Positions 24,416-35,900 of a stretch of 64,000 nt of DNA are shown piece after piece. A model generated the notes under the pieces. That model ran no database searches, was not told the origin of the DNA, and saw only the letters and a list, made by a program, of their open reading frames with translations. The stretch's first letter is position 1; every line of letters starts with the position of its first letter. A program made the translations under genes and the position numbers. Location of the stretch: positions 620,001 through 684,000 of the forward strand of contig JBLDXI010000001.1 of assembly GCA_047495785.1 (NCBI GenBank), read 5' to 3'. This stretch comes from Lepidodermella squamata. Taxonomy: Eukaryota > Gastrotricha.

Positions 24416-26176
24416 TCAGCCTTTCCAGCCAAATTGCTTCGCTTGTTGGCTAAGCTGTTCCATGAGTAACTGCCGCTGGGCAGGATTTAGGGCGGCTGTA
24501 GCGCTTGCTAGAGCGTTCTGGCTAGCAAGGCCGAAATTGGTCGGTTGGCTCGTCAGGGCGGCGATTTGCTGCTGAAGAATCGCCATGCTTATCAGCGACT
24601 GCGGTGAGTTATTACCAAGCAGTTGCTGCGGCAAAAGTTGACTGGCCAGCTGGACGGCGGCTGCGTTCAAGTTTGCAGCACTCACCGAAGAAGAATTCTG
24701 ATGAGCGTTACTGGGTGCAGCCAACGCCGCGACAGCTGCGGCCTGAGCAGCAGAAATTGCTTGCGAGGGCTGGGCAGCCTGGATCGCCGCGGACGTCGGT
24801 GTCCTATCTTGTTGTACAGACTGGTGTTGCCTGAGAGATGAACTTTGCGCCGACGACGGTGTTGACTGCGCATGTGGCTGCAGTCCCGTCGGCATCATTG
24901 CGGCTAATTGAGCTGGAATGTGACCCTTTTTCAACTGCTCCTCCAGTTCTTGCTGCTGCTCTGCTGCTTTCAAGAAAGCACCCTTTAAACGAGCGGTATG
25001 CTCCTGACGCAATGTTCGTTTTTGATTCGAAGTCACGCACTGCTCACAGATAACGTTTTTCGACCCAGGTTTCTCGCGCTTCCAAACAGGTGTGAAGTCG
25101 CTCTTGCACTGGCTGCATCGAAATGGATTGAAAACGTACTTCACATCACGCTTTTCTTGCCGTTGAATATCCAACAGCATTTTTACAACCTCTTCCAAAC
25201 CAAGCAACTTGACAAAATCGTTGGAGATTAGAGATGGGATAAATGAAAGTTCTGGCGGCAACGGTTTAGGAGGCGGGATTGCGAGCAAAGTCTTCTCCAA
25301 TTGACGCCTCAACGCTCCTCGGGCCGCTTGCTTTTGAGCGTCGTCTAATACGACCGGCTTGGCGGGAGCAGGTGTGCTAGGCTGAGATGCTGGTGTGTTA
25401 ACAGAAGGGGTATTGTTGGTCGCTTGGTTGGACCGGGCATTGACGTTGGATTGATTATTTGCCGGAGTTCCATGGGCTGATTGCTGCTGTGCCGACCTGG
25501 GTGGCGGCAAGTTAGAAGCCGAAGCACCGGCTGGCCGTTTGCCTGCAAGTGCAGAACTCGGCTGGTTTTGCTGAGGCTGACTGTGGGAAGAGGCATGACT
25601 TTGAATTGCATGCCCAGAGGAACCCCTGGATTGATTCGCCTGAGCTGAACCTCCGTGCGCTTGAACAGTGTTAACACTAGGATGAGCCTTACTGACACCG
25701 TTCGCAGCATGAGCTGGACGTCCCGCGACAACCTGCGTATGGGCAGCATTGTTGCTATGCGCTGCATTTCTTTGCTCGCTATTGTGAGCGCTAACTGCAG
25801 TGGTGTGCACAGGATGATCAGGGGCATGTTGCAATTGATTGTACCGCAGTTGCTTTAGTAGTATCAACTTCGTTTCTTCATTCCGCAATTCATCTTGCAG
25901 CTTTTTGATAAGTTTTTCTCGCCCTATATCATCTGATGCCTGAAAATAAATAGTTAAATTTGTTAAAAGATTGAATAATTTATTAACCCAATCTCTTACC
26001 TCTTCCTCCGAATCAATGCTGACAACCGCAGGCACGTCCTGTCGACTCAGCTGAGACTGATCGCCTGGAGTGCCTGTTTTAACTGCTGAGGGCTTTTTAG
26101 TTAAATCCATGGGCTGCTCAGCGCAGGCAGCGTACCCAGCGAAAACCGACATCCTATCGTTTTGTTTCTCTCGCAT
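24416..26176 (-). CDS. GATAD2/p66 subunit of the NuRD chromatin remodeller
   Basis: Exons 26000-26176 and 24416-25939, about 566 residues; the ATG at 26176 gives MREKQNDRM. The frame is open a little farther upstream but without ATG. Conserved region 1 (EKLIKKLQDELRNEE...) forms the coiled coil that binds MBD2/3. The second conserved part includes RRQLEKTLLAIPPPKP, LLGLEEVV and a GATA-type zinc finger with C-x2-C...C-x2-C (RCSQCKSDFTPVWK...ICEQC), then TNQKRTLRQEHTARLK-like sequence. Between and after lie Ser/Gln/Ala/Asn-rich disordered stretches. p66 is a nuclear transcriptional corepressor. The 60-bp intron (25940-25999) is a multiple of three and has no stop, so an unspliced form would insert 20 residues beside the coiled coil. 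Orthology is strong. Confidence 0.92.
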   Translation of the reverse strand: MREKQNDRMSVFAGYAACAEQPMDLTKKPSAVKTGTPGDQSQLSRQDVPAVVSIDSEEEVRDWVNKLFNLLTNLTIYFQASDDIGREKLIKKLQDELRNEETKLILLKQLRYNQLQHAPDHPVHTTAVSAHNSEQRNAAHSNNAAHTQVVAGRPAHAANGVSKAHPSVNTVQAHGGSAQANQSRGSSGHAIQSHASSHSQPQQNQPSSALAGKRPAGASASNLPPPRSAQQQSAHGTPANNQSNVNARSNQATNNTPSVNTPASQPSTPAPAKPVVLDDAQKQAARGALRRQLEKTLLAIPPPKPLPPELSFIPSLISNDFVKLLGLEEVVKMLLDIQRQEKRDVKYVFNPFRCSQCKSDFTPVWKREKPGSKNVICEQCVTSNQKRTLRQEHTARLKGAFLKAAEQQQELEEQLKKGHIPAQLAAMMPTGLQPHAQSTPSSAQSSSLRQHQSVQQDRTPTSAAIQAAQPSQAISAAQAAAVAALAAPSNAHQNSSSVSAANLNAAAVQLASQLLPQQLLGNNSPQSLISMAILQQQIAALTSQPTNFGLASQNALASATAALNPAQRQLLMEQLSQQAKQFGWKG

Positions 26177-28087
26177 GATAACATTGGATCTTGAATATTC
26201 AAGAAAATAAGTAATACGGGAGGTTGACAAATTTTATAAACTACCTTTTACTGTGCGCAACTTCGCATTCACCAGGCCGCTTACTTGACATTGTTCGCAG
26301 CCAGGTGAATTATTGGTCGAGATAACTAAAATCTATTTAATAACATGTGTTTATAAGTAAATGTCGAATTAATTAATAAAAATGATAGGTAGATTCAAAA
26401 CGGAAAATGCATGAAAAGGACCCATGACGGACTAAAGATGGAAGTTTTCAAGTAATAGAAATAAAAGGGATGCACCCTTGATCAATGATGTGCTAATTTT
26501 ATGTAGCGTATCTGACAAAACTGGAGTATGCGGTATGCGGTTAATGTTCAAAAATAACAATGCAAATTAACAAACAAAAAACGCTGAGAATGTGAGATTT
26601 CTCTTACATGTTTGCCTTTGAGCAACGGCAGCTAGGGGATAGATTAAGCAGATGATAGCTACGTGCAATTCTACTCAGGTCGGAGCAAAGCCACACAACT
26701 TTCGAATAAAGATTAGACGCAACATCAGAAATGGGACGTGCAGTCCGTATCCTGCCACTTGCGAAGTGCTCTATCACCTATGAAAATCAAACTGAATCGA
26801 ACGAATCCATTAAATCCTATCAAGAATCGTCCTACTGGGGTAGTGGACTGCATGGCCACTGTTATGGGTTATGGGGGTGAAAGATTGGACTTGCAAATGC
26901 TTCACTGGAGCGAAGGTCGAACCAAAGGTACAAGACGAGATACAAGACGATCGAAATGAAGCAAAAGATCGAAAATCGACAGTATTCGGTATTACGCTGT
27001 TTCCTTATCTTTTATCCTACCATCTGAATGTTCAAGGGTTCACTTTGCACATAATTACCAAACGTTAAAAGCGAATAAACATTTCAAGTTGGTACAAGTG
27101 AAGTTAAGGCGGTACGTCAAGGTGGAGCAAGTCTGACAATAAAGATTAAAATATGCAGAAATGGTAGGAGGGAAGTTGCGTGTCAAGTGCCATTGTACAA
27201 AGCGATGGACTCGGAAGATGTTCGGTTGACGGAAGATAAAGGATAAAGGAATATGGCGACAAATCATAAAATCATCAGTCCCAAAAAACTATCTCATCTG
27301 CATAAAATTTTTAGCTGGACTCAATAATAATTCTTAGTAATTGGAAAACCAATATTTTGATAATTTTCAAAATTTTCTTTCGGCATAGCGAGTAAATGAA
27401 CGCCGCATGCTTTATGCAAAAAAGTTCGCCCCCTTTTGCCTTTTTTGTTCGGTCCTTTCGTCGTTGGTAGGGCTAAAAGTCATATCTCTACCCAAAATCG
27501 AAAGTGATGTTTTTATATTTTTATAGTTCCCGGCTCAGTTTTTCACGCTGGTCAGTAATGTGAAAACCGCAGCTCTAAATTTGCCAGGAAATTTGAAGTT
27601 CGGCGGGCCCTATCTCATTCTTCGCGTTTCTTTTTCGAGGTCTTTCTTTCCGCCTTGCTCGCCTTGCATACAAAGCAAAGCAAGATCAATACAAAGTAAG
27701 CCTTAATTCTCAGGATCTATCCAATCCTTTTCTTTCGATCCCGCATTGTAATTGAGTATTTACGGTTAGGTTTCCTGCGTTGCAAGAAGCAAAACTGTGG
27801 TGCTGCAAGCTCAAGCACGAATGTTGGTTGGATGGTGAGGGTGGCCCACCTCGATAACAAGTGGCTGCGCTATGAGCTGATGATCCCAGTCAAGATTTTT
27901 TAACGAAGGAATAAATGAGCAGCAACATAGTCAGTTGTCGGAAAGGTAATTCAGGCGAACAGATTGTTTCCGCATCAATTATCTCGCTTTTCAATACGAA
28001 CGTTTCTGGGATTGAGAATCGAATATCTGCTTTTCTGTGAAATGATGATGAATTAATCTGATCCTCACTATCAGAATACGCGCGATA

Positions 28088-28114
28088 CATGTGACGTGAT
28101 ATCTACGTCACATG
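28088..28114. repeat. 10-bp palindrome with CRE-like TGACGT arms
   Basis: CATGTGACGT (28088-28097) and ACGTCACATG (28105-28114) are exact reverse complements separated by 7 bases. Each arm carries TGACGT. It could be a regulatory site or part of an old repeat. Confidence 0.5.
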
Positions 28115-28319
28115 GCACGATACAGTCGTGATCTAAAAATTTATTCGAAATTGCACTGTTTAGCGCCAAATTTTAAAATTTGGATCCGCTACAGTCAAAT
28201 TTGGTTCTGCAACTGTCAAATTCGGTTCCACTAACAGATCGTCTTGTATGCGGAAAAAGTGTTATAAGCGACCATTTGACATAAATCGAAAACAACGTAT
28301 TTTTACCTAACGGACCCTA

Positions 28320-28817
28320 GCAGCGGGTTTTCATCAGCACTAACTTCCACTTATCCGAGAAGTCTCATCATTTGTTATGGATTATTACAGACCAATACTA
28401 GTTGATGGAAACAAAAATTACATTTGCATCACCTTCCGTTGGCGTGCTGCCAACTTTTGCCGCTAAGTTCAGTTTTTACCATGTAAAACGGGTGCATCGA
28501 TTTGGGACCCCATTTGTTAGATCTGACAGCAGCACATAACAAATGTGAAGATTTGTTATATAACGTAACAAATGATGCTGATTACGATGGTGCCTTTTAT
28601 TTTTCCATCAGCATCACCTGGACAGGTGTGGATCGAAAAATCCAGGTAAGGTGGCTTACATGAGCAGGTAGGGTGCGTCCCAGCACGCCAACGGAAGGTG
28701 ATGCAAATGTAATTTTTGTTTCTATCAACTGCATTGTAGTATTGGTCTATAACAATCCATAACAAATGATGAGACTTCTCGGATATGTGGAAGTTAGTGC
28801 TGATGAAAACACGCTGC
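28320..28817. mobile_element. Fold-back (inverted repeat) element, about 500 bp
   Basis: The arms (about 28320-28452 and 28679-28817) are reverse complements with few differences. They share GTTTTCATCAGCACTAACTT, ATCCGAGAAGTCTCATCA, TTTGTTATGGATT and AAACAAAAATTACATTTGCA plus CACCTTCCGTTGGCGTGCTG. The arm length of about 130 bp and the central loop of about 225 bp without a transposase suggest a non-autonomous DNA element. Arm blocks differ from those of the fold-back at 2530-3130. Confidence 0.85.
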
Positions 28818-29146
28818 CACGTTCAATGCGCCGTATTTTTCCAACTTTGACCCACATCGGAATTGCCAGTGAAGGTTGTCACCGTATGGTGTAATTGACC
28901 CCCGCTTCTGCGTAGTATTCGTACTTTTTGCGCTACAGGTAAAAATAGGCACAGCTTTTTAGGTTTTTGCGGATTTTTGCGGGCACCTAAGGTTCGATTC
29001 TTGTTCGCGACCCCCACATTGTTAAGCTTGGATTTTCAATTTTTGTTTTAGCCTGATGAATTCATTTACAAATTTTGAGCTTATTCGTGATGTGCCTAAG
29101 CCGTTTACTAATGGAATAAGTTCGCGCTTATCGGCATGTATTAGTA

Positions 29147-29875
29147 ATGAAAATTACTAAAATTAATGGACAATTTACTCAGACAGCATGCTTAGAGTTC
29201 GGAGTGCCCCAGGGTTCCGTCTTGGGACCTTTATTACTTACGATCTACGTGAATGAACTGCCTCTGACATCACTCATGTCTACTGTTATTCAATATGCAG
29301 ATGACACCACCATTTATTTCTCGGCTAAAAATGTAACTGAAATCGAAAGCGTTCTTCAAAAAGACCTTGAAAATCTTGTACGATGGCTAGGTTCTAACCG
29401 CCTCAAAGTTAACGGCAAAAAATCCCAGTTAATGATTGTTACACTAAAATCAATTGGCAAAATCAATATTACTATAAACGGGGTCTCAATTGAACAGACA
29501 AATTCGATTTGTTTATTAGGTTTCACTCTAGACGAAAAACTGCTCTACAAGGATGAACAAATCGAGAAAGCTTGCTCTAAGGCTCGAAAAGGTATTTATG
29601 CGCTTCAATTAGCGGCAAAGAATGGCTTGAATAGGGACTGCCTGAAATCGATGGCAAATGGCTTGATCTTTTCGCACTTAAAGTACTGTGATATTATCCT
29701 AAATGAAGCCTGTCTGACTTCTCTACAAAAACTACAATCCTTGCAAGACAAGGCAGTCAGAATTGTTTTGAATGCGCTGGATTGTGCCGACGGCAGCGGC
29801 TGCTCTTTCCCACCCTATATTTCCTGGCTTTCATTCGTCTGTTTTCGCACTGCCCCCCAAATAATCAGTTTCTGA
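29147..29875 (+). mobile_element. Non-LTR (LINE) reverse transcriptase remnant, 5' truncated
   Basis: A 242-codon open frame carries the reverse transcriptase core: GVPQGSVLGPLL...IYVNELP, then the catalytic YADDTT box (IQYADDTTIYF), then NRLKVNGKKSQ, LLGFTLDE and a thumb-like segment, as in jockey/CR1-type elements. The fingers, endonuclease and first ORF are missing, and an in-frame stop lies just upstream. The last about 25 codons no longer look like the element. It is a dead 5'-truncated copy. No target-site duplication or poly-A tail could be assigned. Confidence 0.88.
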
Positions 29876-30723
29876 GTCGCCTCCTGTTCTTCTGATACCT
29901 GACTTCGCTCTCGGTTGAGAACGTCCTTTACTGATTCTTACAGCCATGTGGAGCGACAATTTAATTTTCCATCGGTGTGAATTATGGTGAATGGAATGAT
30001 ATGATTTTTGAAATTTCACAGTTAGCATTCATTAGCGAACTTTCGAACCAGGCTCGAATCTAGAGTTTGAACCGATCAATCCTAAGTCAAGAAAATCAAT
30101 ACTGAGTCTCATATTTGGCCTTGTCGATTCCCAACTCGATCGTTTTCTCATCAGTTAAGGTATCAGCCTTTTAAGGAATCGTCCCTAAATAATTTCTTGA
30201 AGACAAAGTGTTGGAGTTAGTGTTTTAACGGTAATTTTAAAAGGTAGTCCCAGTACAGCAATCTATTGATCAAATGGGATTTGACAATTAAAAATGAAAC
30301 ATTTGAATGATGCGTAATGAGGCAAAGCGCGTGCATGCCTTGAGCGCAAGAGCAGGATGCGCGGATGCGGTGCGGATGAGCCCGCGCAACTATCAAAATT
30401 CAACCTTGAAAAATGATGCGGCTAACTACGACAATATGGTTTAAAAAATCACAATTGTCGCGGAATTTCTATTTTGTTATTTAATTTGTAATTATAAATA
30501 GTGATATTTTATTTACACGTGGAAGGCTTTTTCTGATTGGGCCCCGTTGGCGGCATCGGTTTAAAAGCAACCGAAAAAATTCGACCCATAAGCGTTGCTA
30601 GGTCGTCACGTTACACCGGTAAATACTGTTAGCACGAGAACTTTCTTTCTGTCATTGATATCATCCGATCTTGACTAGCTAATTGAAATTAACATCAACT
30701 AATTTAATCTTAGGTTTGATTTA
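29876..30723. other. Intergenic, promoter side of PDI
   Basis: Old LINE flank, then the upstream region of PDI. A GC-rich patch occurs near 30325-30390. An acceptor-like TCTTAG ends at 30713, ten bases before the PDI start. Confidence 0.5.
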
Positions 30724-32368
30724 ATGATGAAGCTTCTTCTCGCGGCGCTGTTGTTGCCGGCTGTTCTCTGCAGCGATGTCCTGGAGTTCAACGATGCCAA
30801 CTTCAGCGATGAAATCAAGAAATATGACTTCATCCTGGTTGAGTTTTACGCGCCCTGGTGTGGCCACTGCAAGCGCTTGGCTCCTGAGTACGAAACTGCT
30901 GCGACCGCTCTCAAGGGCAATGATCCCCCTGTCGCCTTAGCCAAAGTCGATTGCGTTGGTGATGGCAAGGGCACTTGCGACAAGTTCAGCGTTTCTGGTT
31001 TCCCAACCCTGAAGATCTTCCGCAATGGCGAAGTTTCGTCAGATTACGAAGGTCCTCGTGAAGCCAGTAAGTTACAGAAAGAGTTGTCTGTTTTCTTCAT
31101 ATTCCATTCTCTCAATTAGATGGCATCGTCAAGTACCTCCGCTCCAAGGCCGGCCCGGTCTCTAAGGAGCTGACTTCTGCTGATCAAATTGAGAAAATGC
31201 TGACTGGCGACGAGCCCGTCGTTGTTGGATTCTTCAGCAGCATGGATAGTGCTGCTGGTAAGGAATTCATGAAAGTCGCTGGTGCCGAAGGCGAGAAGTT
31301 CCGATTCGCTCATACCACTAGCAAAGACGTTGCTGGAAAGCACGCTATTGAGTAAGATCTCGTAATTTAATCATGTTCCTTATAAAATGTTGGCACTTAC
31401 AGCTCCGTTGTCCTGTTCCGTGCCAAGAAGTTCCAGAACAAATTCGAAGACAGCGAACTCGCTTACTCAGGTGAAATCACTCAATCCAAGATCAAGACTT
31501 GGCTTACCGCTAACCTCAATGGCCTTGTTGGTCTCCGCTCTCAGGGCAACATGAACGATTTCGAAAAGCCTTTGGTTACTGTGTACTACAAGATTGACTT
31601 GGTCAAGGACCCCAAGGGCTTCGGTTACTGGCGTAACCGCATTCTGAAGGTTGCCAAGTCCTTCAAGGATGCTGGCAAGCGCGTCACCTTTGCTGTCTCG
31701 AGCATCACTGAAATGTCACACGACCTGTCTGAATTCGGTATGGAAGATAAGTCGTCGTCTGAAAAGCCAGTCGCCACCGCTCGTGATGCTTTGAACAAGA
31801 AGTACAAGATGGATGCCGAATGGAGCATCGAAGCTTTCGAAAAATTCGTTAACGATTTCCTCGACAACAAGCTGGAAGCTCACATGAAGTCAGAGCCTGT
31901 TCCCGAGAAGAACGACGAGCCCGTCAAGGTTGTTGTCGCTAGGAACTTTGACGAGATCGTCAACGACCCGACCAAGGATGTTTTGATCGAATTCTACGCT
32001 CCATGGTGCGGCCACTGCAAGAGCTTGGCCCCGAAGTACGACGAACTCGGCAAGAAACTTAAGAAGGAATCCGGTGTCGTCATTGCCAAGATGGATGCCA
32101 CTGCCAACGACGTTCCAGCGCAATACCAAGTTTCTGGTTTCCCGACCATCTACTTCGCCCCGAAGAACAACAAGATGTCGCCCAAGCAATACCAGGTAAC
32201 GCATTTCATACCTGTTTGATACTTATTTTTTCATAATTTTTTGTTTAACAGGGTGGTCGCGAGGTTAAAGACTTCCTTGATTACATTGCCAAGGAAGCTA
32301 CCGAAGAGCTCTCCGGTTTCGACCGTTCGGGCAAGAAGAAAAAGGGTGCCAAGAAGGAAGAGCTGTAG
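30724..32368 (+). CDS. PDIA3: Protein disulfide isomerase, ERp57/PDIA3 type
   Basis: Exons 30724-31066, 31120-31351, 31403-32195 and 32252-32368; 494 residues. It has a signal peptide ([16 protein letters not shown]) and two catalytic thioredoxin domains, each with APWCGHC (Cys about 46/49 and 394/397). Two redox-inactive thioredoxin-like domains lie between. The C-terminus is KEEL, a variant of the KDEL ER-retention signal, after a Lys-rich tail. The a-b-b'-a' layout and length match ERp57, which oxidises and isomerises disulfides of glycoproteins in the ER lumen. Classical PDIA1 is a less likely alternative. Codon use is strongly biased to C-ending codons compared with neighbours, which suggests high expression. 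It is convergent with the TRPM gene downstream. Confidence 0.93.
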
Positions 32369-32974
32369 ACACCTGTGTTCTTTGTTTGTGTTAGCTGTGA
32401 CTTGCGTTTTGGAATGGAGAACTTTGATTTACCAACAAAACATTTCCTCAGACAATTATTATAATGTGATATTACGTGCGTCATAGGCTGATTTACTGGT
32501 GAACCATGAAAGATGTTCTCGCGAAAGATCTAACCAGTGCCTCCAACTGCTTTAATGTATTAAAAACGTGCATGAGAGCGAAACATTAAATGTTATTAAA
32601 AGATATTCCTGTTTTTTTCATTCCATTGACTATTTGCTATCATCTATCGATTGCACTTATTGGGGACAATTTGATTAAGGGTGCAAAGGGCAATATCACT
32701 AATAGATATTTATTGTGTTAACATTTTGCTATCTTGCGGCTTCCGAGAGATGCTATTCTTTATTTCGAGTCATGAATGACATTTTAGTTCAGCTTTAGAC
32801 CTATAAGGTTGTTTTTGTTTATACATCAAGGATTTCTGACGAAATAAAAGATTGACACTGAAAACAATTTTATTGAAAAACAATTTGCAATGAAGTTCCA
32901 GCAGCTGACTAGAAACATTTTGGCACAGAAAATCACAGTTGCAGAAGAAAGCTAACCATTGAATAGAAAAATAA
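32369..32974. other. Convergent 3' flanks of PDI and TRPM
   Basis: Tail-to-tail gap. A plus-strand AATAAA (32843-32848) lies only about 20 bases from the minus-strand AATAAA (32869-32874), so the mature transcripts may overlap. Confidence 0.55.
32869..32874 (-). terminator. Polyadenylation signal of first TRPM gene
   Basis: TTTATT on the plus strand reads AATAAA on the minus strand, about 100 bases past the stop at 32975. Confidence 0.6.
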
Positions 32975-35900
32975 TCACTGATTCTGAGAAGTTCTCGGCG
33001 AATGGCGCCTGATTACGGTTGAGCTAGTGTTGTAGCTGGGCCAATCCAATATCACTTCGTTTCTTGGCTGATCAGGACCAACCCAAGCCAATTGCAATGG
33101 CGGCGGTTGAGATGACCGCGAACCCGAGTTTTCAACATACTGCTGAGACTGCGCATTGTAAGGTCTTGGCACAGTGGTCAAACCGACACCAGCAACCGGC
33201 AAACGTAACTGACTAGAAACCTCAGGAATCATTAAAGGCTGGTTAAAATAATGTTGACTAGGATCAATGGATGATCTCCCGATATGATATTGCACCTCGG
33301 ATTGCTCATAGAGATGATGACGTTGAGTAGGAGGAGGTGGTGGTGGGGGTGGCGATAGGACAGGTCGGACAATGTCTGGCGTCTCAAATGCCACCTGTTT
33401 TGAAATTTTATCTAGATTCTCATTTGGAGGATTCGTGGAGAGCATTTGGCGGCTTTTTACCGCTGCTACCAATTTAGTATTCAGCTGTTGTAGCCGAAGC
33501 AATCGACTTGATAAAGTTTCCACCCGCTTTTCCAGATGACCGATATTTTCAGTCATAGCCGCATTGCTAGGGAGCGATTGAAACGCAGGAGTAACACGAG
33601 AGCGAGCTCGCCTTGCGCTGAATAACGGGGCCTCGTGACTATCTTCCATTTTCTGCTCTTTTTCCTCTTTCAAATCGGCATTATCAGCCTCGACAACAGC
33701 AGCTTCAGCGAGAGACTCTAAGCGACCCAAGCGAGAAACTTGATCGCGAATCGTCGCCAGTTGCTTGTGAATGTCTGCAAGTTGGTTGACAACACCGCCG
33801 TGTTTTTCGCGTCGCTATAAAATTTCAGCAAATGAAGTTGGGAAATGAGAAAACCATGCAAAAAACCTTTTTATCTCTCATCATCGCAGCTCTGGTTTCA
33901 TGCTCGAAATTCATCGCTGGATCTTGATCCGCCTCAACAAAAGCAGCTTTAATCATCGAATTCCTTCTATCGTTATCAGTTGTCGCGTCATCGTCCAATC
34001 CCGTTATGACAACTTTTGCGGCGGAGAATTGAGCTTCTTTATCCCTAATGATGGCCCGATGTCTGCAGCAACGTTTCCAAAAAGCGAGAACGATTCGGCG
34101 AATTCCGAGCCACAGCAAACCGAAAATAGATAAGGGCGGTGGCAAGGCTTGCTTGTGCTCAAACTCCGTGATCATTTGATATTGATAGTACTTCCAGATT
34201 TCATTTGAGTTCTGACTGACCTCGTCATAAACATCTGAAAAAAATTCACGCAGTAGAATCTAGTAAATAAATCGAAACTATTTTCTCATACTTGAAAATA
34301 TAGCAATGAGCAGGTTTGTAAGGAGGAAAGATAGCAAGATCCAGAATGCTAGAAATGCGCTCAAAAACCATGATGTAGCCGTTGGAGTTGGACCGTCACC
34401 GTCAGATGATGGCGTCGGTATAGCCATCATTGCCGACGAATTAGCCACGGCATTCGTAGAATTCACGAGAGTAGACAACAGAGTAGTCGTCAAAATACCC
34501 GGCATAGCGGTTGTCTCGTTTGATCCCGATTCGTTACGAAATCCTGCCGCTAATAATGAGCTGTTCGATGTGTCAGTGCAATTTGTGGAATCATCCACCG
34601 AGCATGACTGACTAGTCTGGTAACTGTCAACGGTTTGTCGCTTATCTGCACCAATAATTTCCGACAAATCCGGTCCGGAAATAAAAGTCCAAAAGGAGTA
34701 GGTCAAAATGAACTTGATATTAGCGTAACTGACATCGACGGAATCCTTGTAGTAAAACGCGGCATGGGCAATGCCAAACGCCGACAAGCATAAGAAAATG
34801 ATTACAAGAAAAGGCACGAGCTGCATTAACATATTTCCGATCATGACCAGCTGCGGACCCAACGAAGTTGACGCGTTCAGCACACGAAGAAGTTTCACGA
34901 AAAATATGAATAACGAAAACGCGAAAACACATTTAGCTGCGAAATTCAAGTCGGCGTTATTGGTACTAGCGCATAGTCGGAGTACAAAAGCGACTGCATA
35001 CAGAAAAACCGCCGAAGCCTCGGCTTTGTTCCAAACAGTCTGCCACCAGAACGATGCCTTCCGACCCAGTGATTTGAATGGCACTCGCAAAACTTCATGA
35101 AAAGCCTCCGCTAGAAGCGTAAAAACCCAGGCGTGGAGGAGATACTCGAACGACCTGTTGTAACCATTTGCCGGGTTATGATATGCAAAAAGCAGAACGT
35201 AAGTAAACAGAGCCAAGAACAAACAGCTCGTCATGGTATAGAAGCAAAATTTTGTTACAGGAGCCCCAAAAAATCTGACGTATTTTCGTAAGTTTTGTTT
35301 CACAGAAACGGACGTATCGCTATTCTCGCGCTTAGAAATAGCCTTCTTAGCAGATATTCCCATGTCCTCGATATGGGCGATATGTCGGTACATATTATAG
35401 AGTCGCAACATTTTTCGAGAAACAGCCAAATTACTACCAGAGTCGCCCGTATCGAATGTAATTAGGAATGGTACAAAAGGGGCGAACAGAATTCCGACGC
35501 AAATCATCGGCCAATATGAGACAATTTTGCGTTGCCAGCGATGGTTCAGAACATCCTGGCAAACAGCAGAGCCGACGAACGTTTTACAATCGGCCATCGC
35601 AGCGGTTTGAAGGCAAGTCGTATTACTCCAATCGTGATGGCGGCGTTGAAGAGCAACCACGGTCATATGATGGTCCAAAAGAGCGCATTTATTGATTAAA
35701 TCAGTCGCTAGATCTTCGAAATGAGATTTGGTTTGCATATAGCTATCAGCCAGCTCAGAATCTTCAGCAGACGCGCGGTCAGCCAGTGATTTTGACATCA
35801 AAGCTGCCATGAGAGCCGTTATGATAGGATGATCAACTTTTTGCCAAAAGTAAGCAGCCATTTCCACACGGTTAAGCAGTAAGGACCACATGAAAAGTTC

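Larger units (their letters stand above)
26177..29146. other. Intergenic region with fold-back repeat
   Basis: Upstream of p66. Contains a spaced palindrome at 28088-28114 and a large fold-back element at 28320-28817. Nothing gene-like was supported; frames such as 26738-26959 lack splice or family support. Confidence 0.55.

Noticed and set aside
24604-25858. Several plus-strand and off-frame minus-strand frames
   Set aside because: They shadow the p66 coding exon, which has clear family motifs in its own frame.
26177-26230. Longer N-terminus for p66 from a TTG codon
   Set aside because: There is no ATG in this extension, and an acceptor-like AG lies inside it. The first ATG at 26176 is preferred.
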